From UBA7803 sp041608775 (GTDB taxonomy: Bacteria > Pseudomonadota > Gammaproteobacteria > Pseudomonadales > Azotimanducaceae): a DNA stretch of 19,470 bases. Below are positions 1 through 7,993 of this stretch, one piece after another. The notes under the pieces were generated by a model. It was not told where the DNA came from and searched no databases. It saw only the letters and a list, made by a program, of their open reading frames with translations. The stretch is from assembly GCA_041608775.1 (NCBI GenBank), contig JBFISC010000036.1:1-19470 (forward strand), read 5' to 3'. Within the stretch, counting starts at the first letter, position 1; every line of letters starts with the position of its first letter. A program made the position numbers and the translations under genes.

Positions 1-852
1 CAGCAGCTGCTCGGCCAGATACCCGGCGAGACCAAAGTAGCCGCCGTCACGGCGGGAAGAAGCGACGACGTAGCTCTCCTCATCCTCGGCCTGGTACACG
101 GACAGCACGTAGTTCCCGGCCCCGTCGTCGATGCGGAACCGCGCTACCGGCTCAGCGGCGTCGGCGGGCGTTGCCACCGCGCCCGTGACCCGCAGCTCGG
201 CGAACCGCCGAACCAGCCTGCCCGCCGCATCCGCGTCGGCTGCCTGGTCATCCAGCTGCCAGCCGTCACCGTCGCGTCGCAGCTGCCAGGCGTCCAGCCG
301 GGCGACCGCGGACAACTCGCCCTCAGGCTGCAGCAGGCCCTTGTCCAGCCAGTCAGCGGCCTCTGCGGGTAGCTGATAGTTCGACAGCTCGACGCTGAAC
401 ACCGCATCGGCATCCGCCGCGCGCGCATGGACCCGCTGGTAGCCCGGCGACGTCCCGAGGTACAGCTCGGCTACGGTCTCCCCTGCGGATCGCACCTCCA
501 GGTGACGCTGGTGTTGTTCCGGGGTGACCTCGAAGCGCGTCCGGGCGCTCGCGCTGGTGGCGACGGCCCAGGGCGCCCGCAGACCGGCCAGCCGCTCCAG
601 CATCTCGTCCACCTTGGCGGCGTCGGCCGGCAGTCCGTCCGCCAGCTGCCATCCTGCGTCGGTCCGGCGGATGACCACCGGCTGCTCCTGATCCGAGGCG
701 CCGATGCGCAACTCGTCGGCTGCCTCCGGCGAGAACGACACCAGCGTGCCCGACGCGCTTTCGCCAGCGCCCGACTGAAGGAACCAGACCGCGCCGATGA
801 CGATGAGCTGCAACCCCAGCAGCGCGCCGAGCAGTTTGCTGCGACCCGTCAT
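1..852 (-). CDS. DUF4340 domain protein, partner of GldG-type ABC system (3' end outside window)
   Basis: The 284 codons visible here lack the C-terminus, because no stop occurs before the left edge. The ATG overlaps the stop of the upstream permease/GldG gene as ATGA, so the two are translationally coupled. Residues 7-24 form one hydrophobic N-terminal anchor (LLGALLGLQLIVIGAVWF). The rest is soluble and probably periplasmic. Two copies of a similar unit are visible, one from about Trp68 (GWQLADG, then an acidic helix and LERLAGL) and one from about Trp198 (GWQLDDQ, then VRRFAEL). This tandem layout, and the motif WLDKGLL near residue 168, are typical of DUF4340. In many proteobacteria such a gene follows a GldF/GldG-like transporter. 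The molecular role is unknown. I infer that it acts in the same envelope complex as the two genes upstream. Confidence 0.88.
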   Translation of the reverse strand, partial: MTGRSKLLGALLGLQLIVIGAVWFLQSGAGESASGTLVSFSPEAADELRIGASDQEQPVVIRRTDAGWQLADGLPADAAKVDEMLERLAGLRAPWAVATSASARTRFEVTPEQHQRHLEVRSAGETVAELYLGTSPGYQRVHARAADADAVFSVELSNYQLPAEAADWLDKGLLQPEGELSAVARLDAWQLRRDGDGWQLDDQAADADAAGRLVRRFAELRVTGAVATPADAAEPVARFRIDDGAGNYVLSVYQAEDEESYVVASSRRDGGYFGLAGYLAEQLL

Positions 853-3803
853 GCCACGCCCTCCGCCAGCCACGACCGATAACGTTGCTGATCACGGCGT
901 ACCCGCCGCCGATGCCAGAGAAACACCAACCCGACACCACCCAGGGCGAGCGCGTAGTTGAGCGTCTCCAGCCCCGCCTGCTGCGCCGCTTCGAGGGGAG
1001 GCAGGGTGCGGTTGAACCGGCCACGGGAACGGATGTCCAGCAGGCTGCGGTCCTCCAGCGAGTAATCCACCACGTTGGCCATCAGCTGCACGCTGTTGCC
1101 GTAAATGGTGCCCTCGGCGGAACCGATAACGCGAAGCACCTGATCGGCCAGGAAGTCGTTGGAGCCGAAGACGAACAGCCGCGCCGACTCCGGAGACCGC
1201 TCGATCACGCTGGTCACCACGCCCAGCCGGTCGGCGGCGCTGGGATCCGTCGCGTCTTCGTCGTCGAGGGTGGCCGCCTCGATCGTGTCGCTCTCCTGAT
1301 CGGCATCCCCGTCGGTAAGATCCGATTCCGCGACGTCGAGGAGCGGCGAGCTCTTGCCCGCAAAGGCCGACTGGAAGCGGCCCTCCAGCACCACCCCCAG
1401 CACCCGCGCGCCCCGTTCGCCCTGGGGCTCGAACCCCGACAGTCCGGTTTCGGTGATCCGCGGCATCACGTTGGGATCCGTGGAAACCCAGCTCTCCGGC
1501 GAGCTCGACAGCAGCGTGGTGCTCGCCCGATCGGCGCCTTCCGCCGCGCTCAGCTCCAGCGGCGAGCTCCAGGCCATGGTGATCTGCGGCAACCCACGGG
1601 TGATCGGCGACTCCTCGTTGAGCCCGGGCGAACGCACATCGACGAAGTAGGGATAGTCGAGCATGACCATCTCCTGAAAACTGAACCCACCTACCTGGCG
1701 GGTCACCGGCGCCGGGAATGCGGCATTCTGGGGATCCATGACCAGCCCTTCCGCGACCGTAACGCCATGGTGGGCGAGCCAGTCGTCCAACCCGGAGCTG
1801 CGCGGTTCCGCCATGATCGACTGCTGGGTGAAGCTCGCCGAGTAGTTGCCGGTTGCGAGCACCACGGTGCCGCCTTTCATCAGGAACTGATCCACCGCGA
1901 AGGTCTGACGCTCATCGAACCCGTCGGGATCCACCACCATCAGCAGCTCGGCTTCCTCGGGGACCCGGCCATCACTGAGGTCCGCATCCACCACTTCGAA
2001 GTCGCCGGCCAGAAAGTCGCGAAGCTGGCGGAAACTGTTGCCCATGCTCTGCTGAGGCATGCCCATCATTGGCGGCGGCGCTTCCGGCGCGACCAGAGCC
2101 ACAGTCTTGAGCAGCCCGCTGGCGAACCGCTCGAGCGCGTTTTCTATGGACTTGCGGGTGGCGTCCGCCGAGAGCGCGTCCGGCAGCGGCACCTGCAGCA
2201 GCGTATTGCCGTCGGTCAGGGTCATGTAGAAATAGAACGGGTTGAGGTCGAACAGGCTCGCAGCCATGGGTTGAAAGCCGTACTCCTGCTCGATCTCCAT
2301 GGCCAGGCTGCCATCGCCGGCCTGGGGGTCGAGGATCTCCGCCGAGAACTTGTCACCGGCTTCCGCGGACAGGTCTTCCAGCACGGACTGCAGGGTGTCC
2401 CGGTACTCGGCCAGCGCCGGCGGCAGCACGGCGTCTGCGGAGAGGTACCCCACGAACCGCACCGGCTGCTGGATCGCGTCGAACACGCTGCCGCCGCCCT
2501 GGAATCCATACAGCACCTGCTTGATGCTGCGGGTGACGTCGAATTCCGGATTGCGCAGCTGCACGTCCAGCTCCGCTTCGCTCACTACCTTCACCTCGAT
2601 GAGATCCCGGAAGGAAAGCACCTCGTACTCGTCTCCGTAGCTGACCAGCACGTCGAAGTAGGAATTGACCAGGCTGGACTGGTAGCGATCGGCGACCTGG
2701 AACGGCACCGGCCGGATGCCGTACTTGCTGTTGGCCTCCTCCTCCAGCTCCGGGTTCAGGGCCGGATCGATCACCTCGACCCTGACCTTGCCGCCGCCGG
2801 CCACCTCGTACTCGTAGAGCAGGTCCCGCATCTGCGGAACCAGCGGTGCCAACAGCGGGTGGGTCTGGCTGCTGAAGTAGCCGCGGATGAGCAGCGGCTC
2901 CTGGAGCTGAGCCAGATAGCCGCGGGTGGCGTCGGAGATCGAGTACAACCGTCCTTCGGTCAGGTCGGCGCGCAGCAACGTGAGCTGGGACAGCCAGACG
3001 TTGGCGGCGAGCAGGTTGGCGACCACGAGAGCGGTGCCGATGATCCAGCCGCGATGTCGGGGCCGGGCGCCATCCCGCGCCCAGCGCTGCACCTCCAGGG
3101 CATAGACGTTCAGGGTCAGGAATACCGCCAGCAGCGACAGGTAGTAGTAGAGGTCACGCACGTCGAGCACGCCACGGGTGATCGACTCGAATCGGGCACC
3201 GGTGCCGAGGCCCCGCAGCAGGTCCGCCCAGGAACCGCCGACCAGGTTGGTGAGCACAGGGCTGCCGATCAGGTAGAAGGCGCCGGCGAGGAAAGAGGCC
3301 AGGATCAGGCTCACGATCTGACTGTCGGTTCGGGCGCTGACGAACAGGCCGATGGCCAGATACGCGCCGCCGAGCAGCATCGCCGCCAGGTAGCCGGCGA
3401 AGACCGGCCCCCAGTCGAGATCGGCGATGGCGCCCACCGTAACCGGCAGCGGCAGGGTGAGCAGCAGCGCCGTCCCCAGCAGAACCCAGCAGGCGAAGAA
3501 CTTGCCGAGCACGAACTCCCAGCCGCTGACCGGCAGAGTGGCCACGAACTCCAGGGTGCCGGTGCGTCGCTCCTCGCTCCACATGCGCATGGTCAGCGCC
3601 GCGGAGAGAAAGATCAGCAGCACCGGCATCCACTCGAACATGGGCCGGACGTCGGCGATGTTGCGGGCAAAGAACGCTTCGCCCCAGAAGAACACGAACA
3701 GCGTGACGGCGAGAAACGCGAGCAGGAACAGATAGCCGATGGGCGAGGCGAAGAACAGGCTCAGCTCCTTGCGGGCGATGCGACGGATGACGTCAAGCCG
3801 CAT
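849..3803 (-). CDS. Fused ABC-2 permease (GldF-like) and GldG-like extracytoplasmic protein
   Basis: This 984-residue protein joins two functions that are separate genes in Bacteroidetes gld loci. Residues 1-240 are an ABC-2-type permease: an amphipathic start (RKELSLFFASPIGY), hydrophobic segments near 22-41, 58-76, 100-125, 134-156, 162-182 and 218-236, and the conserved cytoplasmic stretch MWSEERRTGTLE near 74-85. Another membrane segment (252-272) leads into a long GldG-like soluble region (280-940), followed by a last membrane helix (946-963) and a basic tail. Residues 307-398 and 451-540 look like two copies of the same domain. Residues 823-858 are an acidic, low-complexity linker. The ATG at 3803 overlaps the end of the ATPase gene (which stops at 3793). 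Readings that extend further upstream would run through the ATPase gene and are rejected. The substrate is unknown, and a role in gliding should not be assumed. Confidence 0.92.
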   Translation of the reverse strand: MRLDVIRRIARKELSLFFASPIGYLFLLAFLAVTLFVFFWGEAFFARNIADVRPMFEWMPVLLIFLSAALTMRMWSEERRTGTLEFVATLPVSGWEFVLGKFFACWVLLGTALLLTLPLPVTVGAIADLDWGPVFAGYLAAMLLGGAYLAIGLFVSARTDSQIVSLILASFLAGAFYLIGSPVLTNLVGGSWADLLRGLGTGARFESITRGVLDVRDLYYYLSLLAVFLTLNVYALEVQRWARDGARPRHRGWIIGTALVVANLLAANVWLSQLTLLRADLTEGRLYSISDATRGYLAQLQEPLLIRGYFSSQTHPLLAPLVPQMRDLLYEYEVAGGGKVRVEVIDPALNPELEEEANSKYGIRPVPFQVADRYQSSLVNSYFDVLVSYGDEYEVLSFRDLIEVKVVSEAELDVQLRNPEFDVTRSIKQVLYGFQGGGSVFDAIQQPVRFVGYLSADAVLPPALAEYRDTLQSVLEDLSAEAGDKFSAEILDPQAGDGSLAMEIEQEYGFQPMAASLFDLNPFYFYMTLTDGNTLLQVPLPDALSADATRKSIENALERFASGLLKTVALVAPEAPPPMMGMPQQSMGNSFRQLRDFLAGDFEVVDADLSDGRVPEEAELLMVVDPDGFDERQTFAVDQFLMKGGTVVLATGNYSASFTQQSIMAEPRSSGLDDWLAHHGVTVAEGLVMDPQNAAFPAPVTRQVGGFSFQEMVMLDYPYFVDVRSPGLNEESPITRGLPQITMAWSSPLELSAAEGADRASTTLLSSSPESWVSTDPNVMPRITETGLSGFEPQGERGARVLGVVLEGRFQSAFAGKSSPLLDVAESDLTDGDADQESDTIEAATLDDEDATDPSAADRLGVVTSVIERSPESARLFVFGSNDFLADQVLRVIGSAEGTIYGNSVQLMANVVDYSLEDRSLLDIRSRGRFNRTLPPLEAAQQAGLETLNYALALGGVGLVFLWHRRRVRRDQQRYRSWLAEGVA

Positions 3804-4737
3804 TGGCCGCCTCCTCCGCCCGGGCACGACGGGCGCTGAACTCGCGCTCGTTGACCTCGCGGAACACGGACTCCAGGTCCCGCCGTCCGGAGGCGAGCTG
3901 GTAGACGGGCAGTCCGGCGCCGACCAGCGCGGCCGCCACCCGCTCCGCCGCGGCGTCCGGGTTTTCCGGCGCTTCGATTTCCCAGCGTCCCTCGCCGTCC
4001 TGATGAATGGCGCCAACGCCGTCGACGCCGGCCAGGGTTTCCAGCAGGTTCGCTTCCCGCGCGGTGCGCACCTGCAGGCGGTTGCTGGCCTGCAGGTCCT
4101 CGAGCCGTTCGTCCAGAGCCAGGATCCCGCCCCGCAGGATCAGCACGCGGTCACACAGGGCACTGACCTCCTGCATGATGTGGGTGGACAGGATCACCGT
4201 GGCGCGCTCGGCTAGCTGCTTGATCAGGCTGCGCATGTGCTGGGTCTGGCCCGGATCCAGGCCATTGGTCGGCTCGTCCAGAATCAGGAAGCGCGGCTCG
4301 TGAAGGATGGCCTGGGCCACGCCTAGCCGCTGCTTGTAGCCGCGGGACAGCGTGGCGATGGGGTCGAGGGCTTTCTCGCCGAGCTCGGTGGCCTCGATGG
4401 CCCGACGCACCGCCGGGGCCGGGTCGATGCCGCGCAGCTCGGCGGCGTAGCCGAGGTAGTCGGCGACCGATAGCTCGGGGTAGAGCGGCAGGTTTTCCGG
4501 CAGATAGCCGAGCTGGGCCTGCACGCGCTGCCGGTTGGGCTCCACCTCGATGTCGTCCACCGTCACCGACCCCGCGCTGGGCTCCAGGTAACCGGTCAGC
4601 ATCTTCATGATGGTGGTCTTGCCGGCGCCGTTGTGGCCCAGCAGCCCGACGATCTCGCCCTGACCGATGGAGAACGACACCCCATCCACAGCAAGGAAGT
4701 CACCGTAGCGACGGGTCAGCTCACGTGCTTCAATCAT
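3793..4737 (-). CDS. ABC transporter ATP-binding protein (GldA-like)
   Basis: This is a 314-residue ATPase that should power the fused permease encoded directly downstream. It has a Walker A motif GHNGAGKT (34-41), signature LSRGYKQ (130-136), Walker B LILDEP (151-156, D154/E155) and switch His186 in LSTHIMQE. Residues from about 215 to 300 form the extra C-terminal domain usual in GldA/CcmA-type drug and polysaccharide export ATPases. I chose the ATG at 4737 because GGAG lies 5 nt upstream and the leader fits a promoter at 4769-4796. An in-frame Met 12 codons upstream falls inside that promoter's -10 box, so it cannot be the start from that promoter. The first gene of a three-gene operon; its stop overlaps the next start by 11 bp. 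Confidence 0.95.
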   Translation of the reverse strand: MIEARELTRRYGDFLAVDGVSFSIGQGEIVGLLGHNGAGKTTIMKMLTGYLEPSAGSVTVDDIEVEPNRQRVQAQLGYLPENLPLYPELSVADYLGYAAELRGIDPAPAVRRAIEATELGEKALDPIATLSRGYKQRLGVAQAILHEPRFLILDEPTNGLDPGQTQHMRSLIKQLAERATVILSTHIMQEVSALCDRVLILRGGILALDERLEDLQASNRLQVRTAREANLLETLAGVDGVGAIHQDGEGRWEIEAPENPDAAAERVAAALVGAGLPVYQLASGRRDLESVFREVNEREFSARRARAEEAANAA

Positions 4738-4768
4738 CCAGGCTCCGCGTCCTCTCCGGAAAGCCGCC

Positions 4769-4796
4769 AACATAGGGTCGCTGAAAAAAATTTCAA
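4769..4796 (-). promoter_or_regulatory. Sigma70-like promoter of the ABC/GldG/DUF4340 operon
   Basis: On the minus strand TTGAAA (4796-4791) is followed after 16 nt by TATGTT (4774-4769). Four of six bases match consensus in the -35 box (TTGACA differs at positions 5 and possibly 4, depending on alignment), and the -10 box is a reasonable match. A run of seven T lies in the spacer. Transcription would begin near 4762, leaving a leader of about 25 nt before the ATG at 4737. The same 75 bp gap also precedes the divergent hydrolase gene, for which I see no convincing promoter. Confidence 0.55.
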
Positions 4797-4812
4797 GGAC
4801 TCCCTGACGCTC

Positions 4813-5391
4813 ATGCAGATCGACGGTCCCGACGGGCCCCTGGAGGCCCGCTACGATCCCCCGCAGGCGCCTTCGGGTGCCCAGGCGGTGCTGTGTCACC
4901 CCCACCCCGATTACGGCGGGTCCATGGACGATGCGGTGCTCGACACCGTCGCCGGCCGGCTGCTGAACGCCGGGGTCGGCGTCCTGCGATTCAACTTCCG
5001 CGGGGTCGAAGGGGCGCTCGAGGACCTCCTGACCGCAGTGGATTGGCTGAGCCGCACTCACCCTCCCACGACCTCATTATGGGTCGGCGGCTACTCGTTC
5101 GGCGCCTGGGTCGTCTGGCGGGCCCTGGCTGCCGGGCTGCGGGCCGACCGGGTGCTGCTGGTCGCCCCACCGGTGGGGCGGATGGATTTCGGGCCCTTGT
5201 CCGATCGAGGCGCAGGCCCTGGGATCGTCAACGCCATTGCCGGCAGCACCGACAGCTTCGTCGATGCCGCTGCACTGCAGGCGCTGCCCGGCGTCGCCAC
5301 GACGCTGCTGGACCACACCGACCACTTCTTCTCGGGCCGCCAGCGGGAGCTGGCAGCCGCGGTGGATGAGGTGGTCGCCGGCGCCGACTGA
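4813..5391 (+). CDS. Small alpha/beta hydrolase (COG2945-like)
   Basis: A 192-residue serine hydrolase of the short COG2945 type, whose physiological substrates are mostly unknown. The family's HPHP motif is at 29-32 in LCHPHPDYGG, the nucleophile elbow GYSFG at 93-97 gives Ser95, the probable acid is in STDSFVD (Asp147 or Asp151), and the catalytic His is His171 in DHFFSG. It is presumably cytoplasmic, with no signal peptide. Between NFRGV (61-65) and EDLLTAVDWL the loop is only a few residues, where relatives usually carry a longer Gly/Asp-rich segment, so this copy looks trimmed. The ATG at 4813 is the first Met beyond the divergent promoter. AAGGA at 4795-4799 is rather far from it, so an in-frame CTG at 4804 is an alternative. 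It is transcribed divergently from the ABC operon. Confidence 0.85.
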   Translation: MQIDGPDGPLEARYDPPQAPSGAQAVLCHPHPDYGGSMDDAVLDTVAGRLLNAGVGVLRFNFRGVEGALEDLLTAVDWLSRTHPPTTSLWVGGYSFGAWVVWRALAAGLRADRVLLVAPPVGRMDFGPLSDRGAGPGIVNAIAGSTDSFVDAAALQALPGVATTLLDHTDHFFSGRQRELAAAVDEVVAGAD

Positions 5392-5415
5392 GCGGTCGCG
5401 CCGGTCAACGCCGGC

Positions 5416-6102
5416 TCAGACCAGCCGCACCCCGGCGATCCACGGGTGGGCCCAGTAGACGATGCCGTAGCCGATCAGCCCCACCACCACCGGGCCGAGC
5501 TGCTCCCCCGGCGCGAGCCGGTTGCGCCCGGCGAGAATCGCCGCGAACGGGACATTGGACGTGACCCGGTCGAAGGCCACCCAGTCCTTTCCCAGCCGGG
5601 CGGCCTTCTTGCGGTCGATGAGCAGGCCCCCGGACAGCCCCAGCACCAGAAAGGTGCCGAAGAACACCACGGACACACGATCTCCGTTGGCAGCGAGGTG
5701 TGAGGCCGCCCACAGCACCACGGCCCACTGAAACGGGTGCCGGGTGATCCGCGTGAGGCCCCGGGTCAGGGTGTTGGGATCGGCACCGCGAAGGCTGTCC
5801 TCCATGCCGACCGCGGTGGGGTTCTTCGTCATGAAGCCCCCGAGCAGCAGGATCATGGCGACCGGCATGACTACCTTCGGCACATCGTAGAGCAGGGGGT
5901 CCGGGTGCCAGAAGTAGTCGTAGCGCGGCAACGCGGCGTAGATCCAGATCAGGTAAGCCAGCGTCAAGACGGCGACCAGAGAGTAAGCCCCCAGGTACCC
6001 GCGCTCACCGAGCATCGCCACCAGACGACCCCGCAGGGTGGTGCTGCTGATCCCCAGATGGGTGCCCAGGAACAGCACGGCGGCCAGGAGCATCAGCCAC
6101 AT
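5416..6102 (-). CDS. NnrU family integral membrane protein
   Basis: A 228-residue polytopic inner-membrane protein of the NnrU family, which is homologous to plant and cyanobacterial 15-cis-zeta-carotene isomerase (Z-ISO). Hydrophobic segments are visible near 2-18, 38-58, 76-92, 124-138, 143-162 and 203-219. Family-typical features are the N-terminal FLGTH (11-15), the motif RITRHPFQW (118-126) with His122, and a further His135. Z-ISO binds haem through histidines, and I infer that some of these could do the same. NnrU was named for a link to nitric oxide metabolism, but no denitrification gene lies nearby. The ATG at 6102 has a strong GGAGGAGAG about 4-12 nt upstream. An ATG ten codons earlier lies before that site and is less likely. 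It converges on the hydrolase gene, with 24 bp between the stops. Confidence 0.9.
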   Translation of the reverse strand: MWLMLLAAVLFLGTHLGISSTTLRGRLVAMLGERGYLGAYSLVAVLTLAYLIWIYAALPRYDYFWHPDPLLYDVPKVVMPVAMILLLGGFMTKNPTAVGMEDSLRGADPNTLTRGLTRITRHPFQWAVVLWAASHLAANGDRVSVVFFGTFLVLGLSGGLLIDRKKAARLGKDWVAFDRVTSNVPFAAILAGRNRLAPGEQLGPVVVGLIGYGIVYWAHPWIAGVRLV

Positions 6103-6215
6103 GTCGCTCTCCTCCAGCGATGACGCCGCCATGATAGCCGACCGTCAGCGCCGACGAGCGGTTGCGCGATGCTGGCCTTTGCCGCATCGTCAGCGCAGAT
6201 CGGATCGGGGAAACG

Positions 6216-7091
6216 ATGCAAGACCTGGCAGGAAAGACCGCCTTCGTCACCGGCGGCGCGAGCGGGATGGGGCTGGCGATGGTTCGGTCGTTCGCCGCGG
6301 CCGGAATGAAGGTCGCGGTGGCCGACGTGGAGATCCACGCCCTGGAACAGGTGGCCGAGGAGTTCCGCGCCAGCAACGGCGCCGTGATCACGCTGCCCCT
6401 CGACGTGACCGACCGCACCGCCGTGGAGCGGGCCGCAGACGCGACGGAATCGGCCTTCGGCCAAGTGCACGTGGTCTGCAACAATGCCGGAGTGGCCGTC
6501 GGCGGCAGCATCGAGACCATGAGCTACGCGGACTGGGACTGGGTGCTGGGGGTGAACATCGACGGCGTGGTCAACGGCGTCCAGACCTTCGTGCCCCGCC
6601 TGCTCGCCCACGGCGAAGGCGGACACATCGTCAACACCGCCTCCATGGCCGGCCACATCGCCGTGCCCGGCCTGTCCGTCTACACCCTGTCAAAGTTCGC
6701 CGTGGTGGGCCTCTCCGAAGTGATGCGCGCCGACCTGGCCGGCCGCGGCATCGGGGTTTCGGTGCTGTGCCCCGGCGTGGTGAGGACCAACATCTTCGAT
6801 TCCGGCCGCAACCGCCCTACCGAGCTGACCGGAGGGCGGGATACCGCCGCCGCGCTGCTCGCCGGGGAAGGCAGCGATGCCGAGCAGCGGGCGCGACGCG
6901 AGCAGCTGCTGGCCGACGCGCTGGATCCTGCCGTGGTGGGCGAGATGGTGCTGCACGCCATTGCCAACGACGAGTTCTACATCTTCACCCATCCGGAGAT
7001 CCAGCAGATCACGGAGGCCCGCCATGCGGACATGACCCAAGCCTTCGCGCGCTGGAACGACTATCGGCAACGACACGGAATCGACCCATGA
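6216..7091 (+). CDS. Short-chain dehydrogenase/reductase (SDR), first of a pair
   Basis: A 291-residue classical SDR. The nucleotide-binding motif TGGASGMG is at 12-19, and Asp37 after the second strand favours NAD(H) over NADP(H). NNAG is at 89-92, followed by the structural Asn114 (GVNIDG), Ser143 (NTASM) and YTLSK (Tyr156, Lys160), so the full Asn-Ser-Tyr-Lys tetrad is present. The substrate is unknown. The C-terminus is longer than in minimal SDRs and includes FYIFTHPE, seen in a subgroup of these enzymes. The ATG at 6216 follows GGGGAAACG. A Met 18 codons upstream has no such site. The stop overlaps the next SDR start as ATGA. It is divergent from the NnrU gene, with 113 bp between starts. 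Confidence 0.92.
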   Translation: MQDLAGKTAFVTGGASGMGLAMVRSFAAAGMKVAVADVEIHALEQVAEEFRASNGAVITLPLDVTDRTAVERAADATESAFGQVHVVCNNAGVAVGGSIETMSYADWDWVLGVNIDGVVNGVQTFVPRLLAHGEGGHIVNTASMAGHIAVPGLSVYTLSKFAVVGLSEVMRADLAGRGIGVSVLCPGVVRTNIFDSGRNRPTELTGGRDTAAALLAGEGSDAEQRARREQLLADALDPAVVGEMVLHAIANDEFYIFTHPEIQQITEARHADMTQAFARWNDYRQRHGIDP

Positions 7092-7909
7092 ATCGACTGC
7101 AAGGCAAGACGGCGCTGATCACCGGTGCCGCCCGCGGGTTGGGCGCACGGATCGCCCGACGAATGGCCGAGGAAGGCGCCCGGGTGATCGTCAACGATCT
7201 GAGTCTGAACGCCGCCCGCGCCACCGCCGAGGAGCTCGGCGGCCAGGCGCTGGCCTGCGACGTCAGCGACTCCGCCGCCGTCGCGGCGATGTTCGAGGAG
7301 CTCGCCGGGCTGGCCCCGGCCCTGGACGTCCTGGTGAACAACGCCGGCATCAGCGGCCTGGAGGGGGACAATGCGGCGCGGGAGCGCATCGCCCAGCGGG
7401 CGGCGGCGCTGGAGCGCGGCGAGAACCCGGACGAGGCCCTCGACGGCGGCATCACCGACGTCAGCGACGAGCAGTGGCGCCGCATGCTCGCCGTGCACAT
7501 GGACGGCACCTTCTTCTGCTGCCGGGAAGCGGTGAAGCTGATGCGCCAGCGCGGCAACGCCGGCGGCAGCATCATCAACATGGGCAGCATCATGGGCACT
7601 TTCGGCCGGGGCGGCGGCACTGCCTACTGTGCCGCCAAGGCCGGGATCCTCGGCTTCACTCGCGCCCTCGCCCACGAGCTCGCGCCCAGGGGGGTTCGGG
7701 TAAACGCCATCGCCCCGGGCTGGATCCGTACCGACATGACCGACCCGCTGAAGCCCCTGCACCCGATGCTCGAAATGCAGACCCCCCAGGGCCGACTCGG
7801 CGAGCCCGACGACATCGCCTGGGCTGCGGTCTACCTCGCCAGCGACGAGGCCGGTTTCGTGACCGGCCAGACCCTGTCGCCGAACGGCGGCTGGTACATG
7901 AGTCAGTAA
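7088..7909 (+). CDS. Short-chain dehydrogenase/reductase (SDR), second of a pair
   Basis: A 273-residue SDR, translationally coupled to the SDR gene before it (ATGA overlap). It has the motif TGAARGLG at 12-19, Asp37 suggesting NAD(H), NNAG at 84-87, Ser167 (NMGSI) and YCAAK (Tyr180, Lys184). The C-terminal PNGGWYMSQ is the usual SDR cofactor-lid ending. Two features are unusual. About 30 extra polar residues (92-122) lie between NNAG and the next helix. His137 in AVHMDG also occupies the place of the tetrad Asn, a substitution seen in the multifunctional-enzyme-2 dehydrogenase group and some others. The two SDRs probably act on related substrates or in successive steps, but the window gives no pathway. 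Confidence 0.92.
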   Translation: MNRLQGKTALITGAARGLGARIARRMAEEGARVIVNDLSLNAARATAEELGGQALACDVSDSAAVAAMFEELAGLAPALDVLVNNAGISGLEGDNAARERIAQRAAALERGENPDEALDGGITDVSDEQWRRMLAVHMDGTFFCCREAVKLMRQRGNAGGSIINMGSIMGTFGRGGGTAYCAAKAGILGFTRALAHELAPRGVRVNAIAPGWIRTDMTDPLKPLHPMLEMQTPQGRLGEPDDIAWAAVYLASDEAGFVTGQTLSPNGGWYMSQ

Positions 7910-7993
7910 GCGGCTGGCGCGGAGGCCATGCAACGCCAAGCTGCGGCAGAGGCCGCCCGCGCACGCTCTTCCAGGATCACCCAGGTCTCGAGG

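Noticed and set aside
885..3839. Open plus-strand frame of 984 codons antisense to the permease/GldG gene
   Set aside because: Its translation is rich in Gln, His, Arg and Gly with no recognisable domain. It mirrors the minus-strand gene codon for codon, the usual antisense effect of G+C-rich coding DNA.
849..4737. Gliding motility system
   Set aside because: Only the GldA/F/G-type transporter is present. The secretion and motor genes of gliding (gldK-N, sprA and others) are absent, and similar transporters occur in non-gliding proteobacteria.
4738..5061. N-terminal extension of the ATPase frame by 108 codons
   Set aside because: It runs antisense through the hydrolase gene and across the operon promoter. 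GldA-type proteins begin at about the 4737 ATG.
5400..5415. Inverted repeat GCCGG-TCAACG-CCGGC between convergent stops, considered as a terminator
   Set aside because: Only a 5 bp stem, with no T-run on either side. Such repeats are common by chance at this base composition.
5416..6102. Denitrification or nitric oxide gene cluster suggested by NnrU
   Set aside because: No nir, nor, nos or regulator gene is adjacent. The family name alone does not support this role.
7943..7956. Inverted repeat GCGGC-AGAG-GCCGC after the SDR pair, considered as a terminator
   Set aside because: A short stem without a T-tract; not enough to call.
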